Positions 25,530 to 34,551 are shown, counted from the first letter of the stretch. The stretch is DNA of 64,000 nucleotides from Thermaurantimonas sp046299575 (GCF_046299575.1 NZ_JBKBHX010000001.1:1-64000); one strand, 5' to 3'. Notes: a model not told the origin generated them from the sequence alone. Translations and numbers: made by a program.

Positions 25530-27473
25530 TTATTGAATGTTGTTCAAATTGCGATACCCTGGTTTGTTTTCGTACCAGTCAGTACGCTGCACACCAAGAG
25601 TATTCACCCACGTATTAAAGTACAGATAGGCATCCCAAATCTTTACCTTCTCTTTTGGAGCTTTATAATCGTGACTAATTAAAATAGCCCATGGATATCC
25701 TTCTTTATTTCTGTAAGTTACAGATCGATCTGAATTTGTTACGTCATCTCCTGTGCCGAGCAATGCTGTATTGGCTAAGGCAGTTGGTTGCTTGCCAAGC
25801 AAATGAATCTCTCTGCCGCGATTTCCGTCAACGAAGGCGAAGTAATTCAGTCCTTGTTGGTTCATTGGCTGCAGACTCTGCGGGCTATTGTATTTAATAT
25901 TGATAAATATTGTGTCTCTTAATTGCTTAAAGGCATTGTCAAAAACGATCACTGTAGGTGCATTTTGACTGGTTTCCAAACCCTTGGCATTTGTTGTAAT
26001 GATGTTTTCAGTAAGCCTTATTCCGGATACGCTCTGAACCGCTGATTCGGCATAAGGTAGCTGAAAACCAAAGCCATTGCGATAAGAGGCTCCTGTATGG
26101 TCTACCACAAATTTGTAATCTGACTCTACAAGCTGGTTCTGAGCGTTTAAAACATTTTTGAGGTTCAGTTTTACGATCAAATCATTGAAGTCGTAGTCGC
26201 CCATGTACGGCCATAGGTCTTCGAAAGCGACTGAAGAATAGCTGTCTTTGAAGGGTTGATATTGATTAAAAGCTTTAGTAGCATCATTTGGGTATTCGTC
26301 AAGAATGTCGGGTATTCCATCCGCATCGGAATCAGCGGGTGCAGGGCCTGGCACAGGAACATTGGCCTGGCTGATGGCTGTCACAGGATTGGATGAGACG
26401 TAAAAAATAGCATCGTTAAAATCATTGTCACACGTAGCACCATCTCTTCGCAAATCCTCGAAACCAATTACAAATCTCTGGAATTGAGAAAAGTTTAACA
26501 TAACCATATGTGGTTTAAGAGATGGATTTGGCTCAGGATTAAAGGCAGGCTTTGAGAAGAAGTTGGTGTTTGATGGTGTAATGGTCGACGGTCTTGATGA
26601 GTTGCCTTGAGAGAATGCGTTTTGAATTAAGACCCATCCAATAGATTTTCCGGCTGGGAATCTTCCCAATTTAACCTTCATGCCAGGCAGTAATTCTCCT
26701 CCACTACCGTTAAGCGAATAATTGGGGAAGATTATATGTATTGTGTCAATTTGAGACAAAGATGTCGGCGGATTGGATGTATTGTACACATAATAACCCA
26801 AAACATTTCTGTAACCGGCACCCTCATGCACTACAGTAACATACACATCAGCTAATTCGGTAATTTGCACGTCGGTTTGATTTCCAGACTGAATGTAGTG
26901 CGGATTAAATTGTGGAACAGGTCTTTGCTCGGGCAGGGCATTGTTTACGGCTTGTAAGAAAGCTGAACTAAGCTGATCCCTGTTAGGCTCTAGATAGTTA
27001 GGCAAACCTTGAAGATTAAATCCTCCCATAAATTTGTATACGATGCCATTGTGCACAATGGGAGCAGGAGTGTTTTTATATGTAAAGGAGGGTGTTGATT
27101 TATTTACCGCAAAAAAGTTGTAGGTGATGCTTTTATTGATAATGGGAATTTCAATGTCACTTGGTAAACCAATAAAGTAGGATTTTAAAAAGACTGTATT
27201 AAGAGAAGAAGGCAGAATGATGGAAGAGATGTATTTGCCATCGTTGTCAAGTCTGATGGTTTGAAGCAGTGAACCGCCGGAATCGGGATCAGCAGTAAAG
27301 AGTTTTACGATTGCCCCTTTGTATTCAGGCGTTGCAATAAGTGAAATACTTCCTGGAATGGTTGTTTCAAAATTAAAATTGCTCGCCGGATTTGGCGCTG
27401 GCTCATCCACGTTCTTTTTACACGCAGCGAATGCAGCAAGTACAAATATGGCAGAGATGAATCTTGTTTTCAT
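25530..27473 (-). CDS. LruC domain-containing lipoprotein (DUF4114 / DUF4842)
   Basis: This 647-residue protein has a lipoprotein signal ending AAFAAC. A DUF4114-like stretch contains VVHEGAGYRNVLGYYVY. A calcium-binding type motif, DSDADGIPDILDEYPND, precedes the LruC signature region DLWPYMGDYDFNDLIVKLN, and the C-terminal half contains DHTGASYRNGFGFQL. LruC proteins are surface lipoproteins of Bacteroidota with unknown function. The gene is monocistronic and flanked by a terminator. Confidence 0.85.
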   Translation of the reverse strand: MKTRFISAIFVLAAFAACKKNVDEPAPNPASNFNFETTIPGSISLIATPEYKGAIVKLFTADPDSGGSLLQTIRLDNDGKYISSIILPSSLNTVFLKSYFIGLPSDIEIPIINKSITYNFFAVNKSTPSFTYKNTPAPIVHNGIVYKFMGGFNLQGLPNYLEPNRDQLSSAFLQAVNNALPEQRPVPQFNPHYIQSGNQTDVQITELADVYVTVVHEGAGYRNVLGYYVYNTSNPPTSLSQIDTIHIIFPNYSLNGSGGELLPGMKVKLGRFPAGKSIGWVLIQNAFSQGNSSRPSTITPSNTNFFSKPAFNPEPNPSLKPHMVMLNFSQFQRFVIGFEDLRRDGATCDNDFNDAIFYVSSNPVTAISQANVPVPGPAPADSDADGIPDILDEYPNDATKAFNQYQPFKDSYSSVAFEDLWPYMGDYDFNDLIVKLNLKNVLNAQNQLVESDYKFVVDHTGASYRNGFGFQLPYAESAVQSVSGIRLTENIITTNAKGLETSQNAPTVIVFDNAFKQLRDTIFINIKYNSPQSLQPMNQQGLNYFAFVDGNRGREIHLLGKQPTALANTALLGTGDDVTNSDRSVTYRNKEGYPWAILISHDYKAPKEKVKIWDAYLYFNTWVNTLGVQRTDWYENKPGYRNLNNIQ

Positions 27474-27859
27474 TATTTCTTTGAATTTACTTTTTTACAT
27501 GAAAATACGTGCCAGTTTTCTATAGTATTGATTTTCAGTATTTTGAATTTCGCAAAATTTCCATTATTTGGAATTTGTACCATTTTAAGATTTTTTCTCA
27601 AAAATCACCTTTTTTTCTTTTTCTTATCAAATTTCAACACTGCAAGCGGAAATTTTTATGAGATTTGTTTGTTATCAGATGAATTTTGGTTGAAACAAAG
27701 CAGAATGTGGTTGAAAGTAATAATTTAACGAAAAGTGCAATAATCGAATGGGAGTAAAAGGTTTATTACTTAAGACTTGTCTTAAAAATGGATCTAGATG
27801 AATTAAATCATCTTCAAAAATGGGTAGAACAATTAAACCAACGGCAGCAAAAGCGTAAA
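27474..27859. other. 386-base AT-rich intergenic region, no supported gene
   Basis: Very AT-rich. No TAnnTTTG box was found near either flanking gene. A 26-codon frame at 27788-27868 was judged too short to support. Confidence 0.4.
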
Positions 27860-28291
27860 CTAAAATGACGCGTAGAAGTACTCGGCTATTCCGTTTTTGT
27901 CAACTATAATCAGCAGATTGTATCCGTCTATTGAAACTTTTACACCATTTCTGGTAGTTGTAAGGTTTGGCAACTCAAAAAGGTAAAAACCTATAATGTT
28001 GTATGAATTTGGTTCAACCTCAAATTCAATTCCTTCGATACCATCTTCTGTTATGTACTTACTTCTACTCACTGAAAAATACAATCTGTAATTTGGCTCA
28101 GCCGGATTTATTAACGTAATTTGATTACCGGAACTTATCGAAAAAATTGCTCCTCTATCTCTATTCTGCGAATAATAATTTCGGGACATAGTGATTCGTA
28201 CTTTATCAGGCTGATTAGTAGCAAATGCTTTTTGCAGCGAGAGTACACTTGAAAACAGCAGTATTAAACCGAAAAAGCTTGAATTTTTCAT
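27860..28291 (-). CDS. Small secreted protein of unknown function
   Basis: This 143-residue protein has a signal peptide (MKNSSFFGLILLFSSVLSLQKAFA). It has alternating hydrophobic strands such as VKVSIDGYNLLIIVDKNGIAEYFYASF, suggesting a small beta-sandwich. No family was recognised and there are no cysteines in the mature part. It may share no operon with its neighbours, being followed by intergenic DNA and preceded by a terminator belonging to yceI. Confidence 0.6.
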   Translation of the reverse strand: MKNSSFFGLILLFSSVLSLQKAFATNQPDKVRITMSRNYYSQNRDRGAIFSISSGNQITLINPAEPNYRLYFSVSRSKYITEDGIEGIEFEVEPNSYNIIGFYLFELPNLTTTRNGVKVSIDGYNLLIIVDKNGIAEYFYASF

Positions 28292-28362
28292 AAATTAAAT
28301 TTATGATTGCGAAGTTGGCAATTCGAAGATTCATCCATACTACTACATCTGAATGAAAAAAA

Positions 28363-28388
28363 AAGCCGCTCTACTGAAGGAGCGGCTT
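28363..28388 (-). terminator. Terminator of the YceI gene
   Basis: AAGCCGCTC (28363-28371) pairs with GAGCGGCTT (28380-28388) around an eight-base loop. The minus strand continues with a long T run. It lies 22 bases past the YceI stop. Confidence 0.85.
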
Positions 28389-28409
28389 TTTATACTTAAA
28401 AAAGATAGA

Positions 28410-29075
28410 TTAAATATTTCCTTTTACATCCAGGGTAAGCAAAAAGTTGTCGTCGATCAACTGATCTTTAAGTACTCCCTTGATGCCTGATGAACGGAAC
28501 ATTACGTTGAATTGGGTACGGTTTACACCAAACTCTGGTGCACTGAGGCTTACACCGTTTTCATTAACAGTGACAGTAGCGGGGAAGGTAATGTTTTTTG
28601 TAATGCCGCGAATGGTAAGGTTTCCACTGATGAGGTGAGTTGTTCCCTTCTCGGCATTGGCTTCTTCAGCCACATTAGTGATTTCAAATACAGCGGTGGG
28701 GAAGGAATCAACGGCAAAGAAGTCGTTGCTCTTCAGGTGATTTACGAGTTTAGCGTTGTACACAGAGTCTTCCAGATCCTTGCATACAATGGAGTTCATG
28801 TCGATTACGAAACGACCACCCACCAGCTTGCCGTCTTGCAACTGAAATACACCTTCCTGAATGTTGATTGTACCAATGTGAAAATCTCCAGAATAGGTTT
28901 TAAAGCCCTTCCAGTTCACAGTGCTACCCGCTACATCTACATAAGCCTGTGTGGCTGATAGGTAAGCTGGAACTTCTTGTGCTTCAGTAGTTTCTACAGC
29001 TTCTGTGTTGCTACCACCACAAGACCAAAGTAAAGTGGCAATTAGAGCTAGTGACGCGAGATTGTGGATTTTCAT
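28410..29075 (-). CDS. YceI-family lipoprotein
   Basis: This 221-residue protein has a lipoprotein signal ending LLWSC (Cys19) and a YceI lipocalin-like barrel. Family features are VDVAGSTVNWKGFKTYSGDFHIGTINIQEG, the FVIDMNSI strand and the closing DQLIDDNFLLTLDVKG. Members bind isoprenoid-type lipids such as polyprenyl quinone precursors. The lipid and role are unknown here. It is monocistronic, with promoter box and terminator both visible. Confidence 0.85.
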   Translation of the reverse strand: MKIHNLASLALIATLLWSCGGSNTEAVETTEAQEVPAYLSATQAYVDVAGSTVNWKGFKTYSGDFHIGTINIQEGVFQLQDGKLVGGRFVIDMNSIVCKDLEDSVYNAKLVNHLKSNDFFAVDSFPTAVFEITNVAEEANAEKGTTHLISGNLTIRGITKNITFPATVTVNENGVSLSAPEFGVNRTQFNVMFRSSGIKGVLKDQLIDDNFLLTLDVKGNI

Positions 29076-29103
29076 ACGCTTTGTTGGTTTTAATTATGCA
29101 GAA

Positions 29104-29111
29104 CAAAAGTA
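29104..29111 (-). promoter_or_regulatory. -7 box of the YceI gene
   Basis: The minus strand reads TACTTTTG, 28 bases before the ATG at 29075. Confidence 0.5.
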
Positions 29112-29248
29112 GTTTATTTTTTGAACACAATAATATGTACCTACATTTAATACATTAAATTTAAGTTAAATGAGGATAAAAGAAAATGAATGTAAAGGGC
29201 TAAATAACAAAAATATCGAATACTTTACAACCTTATAATTTTGTAGTT

Positions 29249-29683
29249 TTATTCTTTACTTTTCAAAATAAAATATTCAATAGCTAAAACGTACGACATT
29301 AAACCGAATCCAAAAATCACCCCTACACAATTTGGAGAAATGTATGACGTGTGTCTGAAGGATTCCCGTGCAGCGATGTTTGAAATATGCACCTCTACCA
29401 CGGGCTTAGCCATTGCTTTTACGGCATCGCCTATGGCTACAGAGGTGTGTGTGTATCCACCAGCATTAAGTATGATTCCATCTGCCCACAGATCAGCCTC
29501 CTGGAGTTTTAAAATGATTTCTCCCTCAATATTGCTTTGCCAATCGTATAGTTCGATCGACTTCTGAGCGTATTTCAATCGCAATTGCTTTACAAAGTCT
29601 TCCCAGCTTTGACTTCCGTAGATGGATGTTTCCCTTTTGCCGAGTAAGTTGAGATTCGGCCCGTTGAGGATTAAAATTTTCAT
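29249..29683 (-). CDS. aroQ: 3-dehydroquinate dehydratase, type II
   Basis: This 144-residue enzyme converts 3-dehydroquinate to 3-dehydroshikimate in the shikimate pathway. The catalytic Tyr lies in SIYG (Y22), the substrate loop is NAGGYTHTSVA and the HISNIAARE.FRH segment completes the site. It is the typical length for the dodecameric type II enzyme. It lies seven bases after the DUF721 gene and is probably the last gene of a recF-DUF721-aroQ operon. Confidence 0.95.
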   Translation of the reverse strand: MKILILNGPNLNLLGKRETSIYGSQSWEDFVKQLRLKYAQKSIELYDWQSNIEGEIILKLQEADLWADGIILNAGGYTHTSVAIGDAVKAMAKPVVEVHISNIAARESFRHTSYISPNCVGVIFGFGLMSYVLAIEYFILKSKE

Positions 29684-29690
29684 AGAAATT

Positions 29691-29987
29691 TTATAATAAT
29701 AAGATGTTTTTCACTACTGTTTCATCTTGTCCAATTTCCTCGTTGATGGCTTTGAGCAATTTTTCTTTGTGCATCCAGAGTTCTTCGCGAAGTACCGAAG
29801 AATTGAGGTGTATGGTAAGCGTTTGTCGCTCATAGGTGATGTTTAGGGTATGATTTTGTGCTACTGGCCCTAAGATGCGGTACCATGCATCTTTTGCAGC
29901 CACTTCCATCATCTTTTCACTCCAACCGTATTTCTTTTTCAGTAGTTGAAGTACTTCGGCCAGGCTGTGTTCGTTTTTGCGTTTCAT
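29691..29987 (-). CDS. DUF721 (DciA-like) protein
   Basis: This 98-residue protein matches the small DUF721/DciA family in length and pattern, with ITYERQTLTIHLNSSVLREELWMHKEKLLKAINEEIG as its core. In many bacteria DciA loads the replicative helicase, and its gene frequently sits beside recF, as here. The start overlaps the recF stop by four bases (ATGA). A helicase-loading role is inferred from family and context. Confidence 0.75.
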   Translation of the reverse strand: MKRKNEHSLAEVLQLLKKKYGWSEKMMEVAAKDAWYRILGPVAQNHTLNITYERQTLTIHLNSSVLREELWMHKEKLLKAINEEIGQDETVVKNILLL

Positions 29988-31099
29988 TTGACGTGAATTT
30001 TTTGGTCAGAGTGAATGTGAAAGAAACGGGCATTGCCATGAAACTGGCTGGCTATCTGTACACTCCGCTCCGGATCGGTATCTGAAAGGAAAATTTGTCC
30101 GAAGTTCATATCGCGTACCAGACGTATCACGTTAGCAGTTCGATTTCGGTCGAGCTTGTCAAAAATATCGTCGAAAAGCAGAATGGGTGGCATTCCAGTC
30201 TTTTCCTGAAGCACAGCATACATAGCAAGCTTAAGGGCGATCAGATAAGACTTTTGCTGTCCTTGGCTTCCAAATCTTTTCAACTTATATCCGTTGATGC
30301 GCATATCGATATCATCTTTGTGAATGCCACGAGAGGTGTAGAGTACTTCCATATCACGTGCGATAGCCTCGCGAAGCACAGTAGCAAGACTGCCCTGCGC
30401 CAAGTCGCTCTGATAGGCTACAGAAATATCTTCAGTAAAACCGGCTATTTCAGAATAAAACTTTGAGAGCCATTTAGCGGTTTTCTCCCAAAACTGTCTG
30501 CGCACAGTGTAGATGTATTCAGCCAGTGGCTCCATTTGTTCGTTGTATAACTCGAGCATCTCGGAGCTACACTTCCGCTGTGGTACTGTTTCTTTTAGGT
30601 AGGTGTTACGCTGTTGAAGCAATCGGTTGTAGCGCATTAGATGATGCAGATAAAGCGTATCTGCTAATGATAAAATCAGATCCGTCACTTTTCGGCGCTC
30701 TTCACTGCCCTCGTAAATCAGATTGGTATCCATCGGCGAAATCACCACTACCGGAAGCAGCCCGATGTGATCTGATAACTTTTGATATTCTACGTCATTG
30801 CGCCTGAGGAGCTTTTTGTCGTTTTTGCGAAGTGAAAGCAAAATTTCTTCTTCCTGCCCTGATCTTTCAAAAAGCCCTTTCACCATAAAAAATTCAGCTC
30901 CATGCCTGATAGCATGAGCATCGGTATTGGTTAAAAAAGATTTAGTGGTACACAAATAATGAATAGCATCGAGCAAGTTGGTCTTCCCTACTCCATTGGC
31001 TCCCAGAAAACAATTGATCGAAGGAGAAAAGTTCAATGATACTTCTTCCCAATTTTTGAAATTCAGTACATTAAGTGAAAGTAATAGCAGCTGGCTCAC
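29984..31099 (-). CDS. recF: DNA replication/repair protein RecF
   Basis: This 371-residue SMC-like ATPase has an opening LNVLNFKNWEEVSLNFSPS, Walker A GANGVGKTNLLDAI, the signature region KRFGSQGQQKSYLIALKLA and Walker B PPILLFDDIFDKLD. It helps load RecA at gaps and in stalled-fork repair. The start is GTG at 31099, five bases after a TAGCTTTG box. It is followed by DUF721, and the gene lies back to back with trpG. Confidence 0.9.
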   Translation of the reverse strand: MSQLLLLSLNVLNFKNWEEVSLNFSPSINCFLGANGVGKTNLLDAIHYLCTTKSFLTNTDAHAIRHGAEFFMVKGLFERSGQEEEILLSLRKNDKKLLRRNDVEYQKLSDHIGLLPVVVISPMDTNLIYEGSEERRKVTDLILSLADTLYLHHLMRYNRLLQQRNTYLKETVPQRKCSSEMLELYNEQMEPLAEYIYTVRRQFWEKTAKWLSKFYSEIAGFTEDISVAYQSDLAQGSLATVLREAIARDMEVLYTSRGIHKDDIDMRINGYKLKRFGSQGQQKSYLIALKLAMYAVLQEKTGMPPILLFDDIFDKLDRNRTANVIRLVRDMNFGQIFLSDTDPERSVQIASQFHGNARFFHIHSDQKIHVK

Positions 31100-31104
31100 A
31101 TGCG

Positions 31105-31112
31105 CAAAGCTA
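31105..31112 (-). promoter_or_regulatory. -7 box of recF, abutting the GTG start
   Basis: The minus strand reads TAGCTTTG (TAnnTTTG) and ends five bases before the GTG at 31099. This predicts a leaderless transcript. Confidence 0.45.
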
Positions 31113-31130
31113 AGGGTCTACAGAGTAGTG

Positions 31131-31138
31131 TACTTTTG
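31131..31138 (+). promoter_or_regulatory. -7 box of trpG-xrtF
   Basis: TACTTTTG lies 24 bases before the GTG at 31163 and inside a longer open frame starting at 31100. It rules that longer start out. Confidence 0.5.
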
Positions 31139-31162
31139 TTTGACTCAATTAAACTTAAAACT

Positions 31163-31720
31163 GTGAAACTACTACTGCTCGACAATTACGATTCATTTAC
31201 TTACAATCTTTGGAATTATTTGAAGATGTGTAATGTCGATGTAGAAGTGGTATACAACGATCAGGTAGACGTGGGTAAAGTCAGGCATTACGGAGGCATT
31301 GTTCTTTCACCCGGGCCGGGCATTCCCTCAGAAGCAGGAGCACTTATGGAGGTGATTTTAAAATGGGCAGGCAAAAGGCCAATTCTGGGTATTTGTTTAG
31401 GTCATCAAGCCATAGCTGAGGCTTTTGGAGGTCGATTGCGAAGACTTTCTATGCCCTATCACGGAGTAGCTCACAAAATTTTCTTTAAAAACATTCCAAT
31501 TTTTAAAGGTATCGAAATGCCTACAGAAGTCGGATTATACCATTCCTGGGCAGTAGACAGTGTCCCGTCAACTATAGAGATAGTAGCAGAAAATTCAGAA
31601 AACATACCTATGGCCATCTATTCCGAACGTTTACATTTGACCGGACTACAATTTCACCCGGAGAGCATAATGACTACTGACGGTCTAAAAATGATAAAAA
31701 ACTGGATTAATTCACTATGA
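31163..31720 (+). CDS. trpG: Glutamine amidotransferase, anthranilate/aminodeoxychorismate synthase component II
   Basis: This 185-residue class I amidotransferase opens with the family-standard KLLLLDNYDSFTYNL. Its triad is visible: Cys78 in GICLGHQ, and His166 and Glu168 in FHPES. It supplies ammonia from glutamine to TrpE or PabB; pabA is equally possible, as neither synthase is nearby. The GTG start at 31163 matches the family N-terminus and the promoter box. Its end overlaps the exosortase start by four bases (ATGA), an unexpected coupling. Confidence 0.85.
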   Translation: MKLLLLDNYDSFTYNLWNYLKMCNVDVEVVYNDQVDVGKVRHYGGIVLSPGPGIPSEAGALMEVILKWAGKRPILGICLGHQAIAEAFGGRLRRLSMPYHGVAHKIFFKNIPIFKGIEMPTEVGLYHSWAVDSVPSTIEIVAENSENIPMAIYSERLHLTGLQFHPESIMTTDGLKMIKNWINSL

Positions 31721-32268
31721 AGATCAAAGAATTCAGACCGACCATTTTTTTCCTTCTGCGATTTGGTGTTTTTTACGCAGTTTCTAGTGTTTTATATGGA
31801 TTTTTTATTAAAAAGTACCACCCATTAGCTGATCCTCTGACGGAGTGGACTGCCAACCACACCTATGGAATTATGAAATTTCTGGGCTTTGATGTTAAGA
31901 AATTTCCAACAGAGGGATATCCGAGCATTGATATTTTTTGGAAAGATCAATACGCCATATCGGTTTTCGAAGGGTGCAACGGATTTATTCTTGCAGTTCT
32001 TTTTCTAGTATTTATTGTAGCTTTTCAAGGGAGCTGGCGCAAGATGCTATGGTTTATACCGTTGGGATTTTTGATCATTTATGTATTGAATCAAATTCGA
32101 CTCATCTTGCTTGCTATCATAGCGGTAAACTATGCCCGTCACATGCACTTTTTCCACAAATACTTTTTTACGGGAATTATTTACGGTGTGATTTTGTTTT
32201 TATGGTTTTGGTGGGCTCGGTTAAACAGAACGGAAAGCCCAAAAATCGAGAAGGTTTCAGCCGACTGA
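31717..32268 (+). CDS. xrtF: Exosortase family protein XrtF
   Basis: This 183-residue protein has about five membrane helices and the exosortase active-site set: Cys87 in VFEGCNGF, Arg128 in LNQIRLILL and His147 in FFHKYFFTG. Exosortases cleave C-terminal sorting signals of exported proteins; the XrtF subgroup occurs in flavobacteria and its substrates are poorly known. It is coupled to trpG upstream. The usual small XrtF-associated membrane protein is not downstream; instead pth converges and overlaps the tail by 12 bases. Confidence 0.8.
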   Translation: MKIKEFRPTIFFLLRFGVFYAVSSVLYGFFIKKYHPLADPLTEWTANHTYGIMKFLGFDVKKFPTEGYPSIDIFWKDQYAISVFEGCNGFILAVLFLVFIVAFQGSWRKMLWFIPLGFLIIYVLNQIRLILLAIIAVNYARHMHFFHKYFFTGIIYGVILFLWFWWARLNRTESPKIEKVSAD

Positions 32269-32826
32269 ATTGAATTTATTCATAGTAGCATGTGCGCCTG
32301 CCAGCACAAAGGATTCAACACAATCGGCAGCACGATCGAGCAAAGCAGGTAATTTCAAGGTTTGATCGTCATTGAACCGACCAAGTACGTATTCTACTTG
32401 TTTTCCTTTGGGAAAATCATTGCCTATGCCTATTCTAAGCCGAGCATATTGCTGAGTATTGAGCCACTCATCTATGTTTTTAAGGCCATTGTGTCCGGCA
32501 GGCGAACCTTTGATGCGCAAGCGTAAAGTGCCGAATGGCAATGCGATATCATCTGTTAATACTAAGAGATTTTCAATTGGAATTTTTTCTGCATCGAGCC
32601 AGTAGTGCACAGCCTTGCCGCTAAGGTTCATGAAAGTTGTAGGTTTAATCAGCGTGATGTGATTTCCTTTCAAGGTGTATTGGCCAACGTAGGCATGGCG
32701 CTGGAGCGTAAAAGGAACGCCCGACCGATGCGCCAATCGGTCGAGCGTCATAAACCCTATATTATGTCTTGTGAATTCGTACTCCGAACCTATGTTTCCA
32801 AGCCCGGCGATTAGGTACTTTTTCAC
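32257..32826 (-). CDS. pth: Peptidyl-tRNA hydrolase
   Basis: This 189-residue enzyme releases tRNA from stalled peptidyl-tRNA. The family opening LIAGLGNIGSEYEFTRHNIGF holds the catalytic His21 and Asn11, and TTFMNLSGKAV and LLVLTDDIALPFG follow. It is third in a prs-rplY-pth operon, an arrangement common across bacteria. The stop overlaps the convergent xrtF. Confidence 0.95.
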   Translation of the reverse strand: MKKYLIAGLGNIGSEYEFTRHNIGFMTLDRLAHRSGVPFTLQRHAYVGQYTLKGNHITLIKPTTFMNLSGKAVHYWLDAEKIPIENLLVLTDDIALPFGTLRLRIKGSPAGHNGLKNIDEWLNTQQYARLRIGIGNDFPKGKQVEYVLGRFNDDQTLKLPALLDRAADCVESFVLAGAHATMNKFNSVG

Positions 32827-32846
32827 TCGCAGTGCGCTTCAGCTAA

Positions 32847-33440
32847 TTAAGCTGTGGCCTCAGCAGTTTCAGTTTCCTCATCTACATCCTTCACCACATT
32901 GCGAGTAGTCTTAATAGAGCAAAGCACGGCTGAAGGAGCGTTTAGAATTTCATAGCCATTGGTCGCTAAATCAGCTACACGCACACTCTGGCCTACGCGC
33001 AGGTCAGTGATGTCATAAGTAATTGAATCTGGCAGATTTTCAGGCAGAGCTCTTACCTTCACCTTGCGCAATACAAGCTTCAACTTACCACCGGCACGTA
33101 CACCACGAGCGTTACCGGTAAGGTTCACAGGCATTTCAACAGTTACAGGTTTACCCGGAACAAGCTGAATAAAGTCAATGTGCAAGAGAGCATCAGTAAC
33201 GGGATCAAACTGTACATCCTGCATGATGGCGCGGTATGTCTGGCCCTCGATGTCAATTTCAGCCACCTTTACTTCAGGGGTATAAACCAGATGCCTGAAG
33301 GCATTCTTATGAGCGTAGAAATGAATGGGTTCTTCACCGCCATAGAGTACGCAGGGTACATTTTCTTCTCTGCGAAGACGCGCTGCTGACGATCCACCGA
33401 GTTCAGTTCTTTTTTTGGCGCTGATTTGTATAGACTTCAT
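32847..33440 (-). CDS. rplY: Ribosomal protein L25 / general stress protein Ctc
   Basis: This 197-residue protein is the long (TL5/Ctc) form of L25, which binds 5S rRNA. It opens with ISAKKRTELGGSSAARLRRE and has the HIDFIQLVPGKPVTVEMPV linker between the two beta domains and an acidic tail (DVDEETETAEATA). It is preceded by prs with 13 bases between and followed by pth with 20, so all three form one operon. Confidence 0.95.
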   Translation of the reverse strand: MKSIQISAKKRTELGGSSAARLRREENVPCVLYGGEEPIHFYAHKNAFRHLVYTPEVKVAEIDIEGQTYRAIMQDVQFDPVTDALLHIDFIQLVPGKPVTVEMPVNLTGNARGVRAGGKLKLVLRKVKVRALPENLPDSITYDITDLRVGQSVRVADLATNGYEILNAPSAVLCSIKTTRNVVKDVDEETETAEATA

Positions 33441-33453
33441 TGTATTCGTTGAT

Positions 33454-34386
33454 TTAAATAATGAATGAATCGCTTATTGACTGATGATAATGTACTTTTT
33501 TCATGACAGAGGCAAACATTTCGGCAATTGAAATAACCTCAATTTTGTCAGATGGCCGTTTCAAAGGAATAGTATCGGTCACTACAAGCTTTGATAAAGC
33601 AGAATTTTCGATTTTTTCATAAGCATTTCCGCTGAGCAAGGGGTGTGTGCAGTATGCCATTACGCTTCGAGCCCCTTCTTCCATTAGCATATCTGCGGCT
33701 TTGGTCAGGGTACCTGCAGTATCGACCATATCGTCCACCAATATTACGTTTCGGTCGCGCACATCGCCGATTACGGTCATTTTTTCAATTTCGTTGGCTT
33801 TCTTGCGCTGTTTGTAGCAAATGACAACTTCAGCACCCAAAGCCTTGGCATATGCGTTGGCTCGCTTCGAGCCACCCATATCGGGCGATGCTATGGTGAG
33901 ATTTTCGAGGTTTAAACTTTGTATATGAGGCAGAAATAGCGAAGAAGCATACAAGTGATCGACCGGTATTTCGAAAAACCCTTGAATTTGATCGGCATGC
34001 AGATCCATCGTCATAATGCGGGTCGCACCTGCTGCCGTAATGAGATCAGCCATCAGCTTAGCACCGATTGGCACTCTGGGCTTGTCTTTTCGATCTTGTC
34101 TGGCCCAACCGAAATAAGGAATTACAGCTGTTATATGCTTAGCTGAAGCCCTCTTGGCTGCGTCAATCATAAGCAGCAGCTCGATCAAATTGTCGTTAGG
34201 CTGATGAGTAGAACTGATCAGGAATACCCGGTTGCCACGGACAGTTTCTTCAAACGACGGTTGATATTCGCCGTCGCTGAATTCTGTAAAAATCACTTTT
34301 CCAAGGGGTTGACCATACGCATCAGCTATTCTCTTAGCCAGAGCATACGAACCTCTACTTGAAAATATTTTGGCGTTAGGTATCAC
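33454..34386 (-). CDS. prs: Ribose-phosphate pyrophosphokinase (PRPP synthetase)
   Basis: This 310-residue enzyme makes PRPP from ribose 5-phosphate and ATP for nucleotide, histidine and tryptophan synthesis. Motifs include FSDGEYQ, YFGWARQDRKDKPR, MDLHADQIQGFF and the PRPP loop VILVDDMVDTAGTL. The start is probably GTG at 34386; a TTG at 34392 would add two residues. No ATG fits the conserved N-terminus IPNAKIFSS. It heads the prs-rplY-pth operon and has a hairpin in its leader. Confidence 0.92.
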   Translation of the reverse strand: MIPNAKIFSSRGSYALAKRIADAYGQPLGKVIFTEFSDGEYQPSFEETVRGNRVFLISSTHQPNDNLIELLLMIDAAKRASAKHITAVIPYFGWARQDRKDKPRVPIGAKLMADLITAAGATRIMTMDLHADQIQGFFEIPVDHLYASSLFLPHIQSLNLENLTIASPDMGGSKRANAYAKALGAEVVICYKQRKKANEIEKMTVIGDVRDRNVILVDDMVDTAGTLTKAADMLMEEGARSVMAYCTHPLLSGNAYEKIENSALSKLVVTDTIPLKRPSDKIEVISIAEMFASVMKKVHYHQSISDSFII

Positions 34387-34414
34387 CCGCAATCAGATTT
34401 TTTAAAAATAAAAT

Positions 34415-34440
34415 AGCCCCAAAAAGGGGCTGCAAATGTA
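34415..34440 (-). promoter_or_regulatory. prs promoter box and leader hairpin
   Basis: The minus strand reads TACATTTG at 34440-34433, followed directly by a hairpin AGCCCC-TTTTT-GGGGCT (34431-34415) and then ATTTTATTTTT. The hairpin plus T-rich stretch could attenuate transcription or stabilise the leader ahead of the GTG at 34386. Confidence 0.5.
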
Positions 34441-34551
34441 GTCAACTTTAAGCAGAATAGAATCGCTTTAAATCCTCACTTTTATTTAATTATTTTTTAA
34501 AAATTTTAGGGCTATCAATCCTCTCTTACCCTAGCTATCCAACGGGAGAAA

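Noticed and set aside
27788..27868. 26-codon frame with an amphipathic helix-like product
   Set aside because: Too short to support and overlaps the end of a minus-strand gene.
31100..31162. Longer N-terminus for trpG
   Set aside because: The promoter box lies within it and the family begins at the GTG at 31163.
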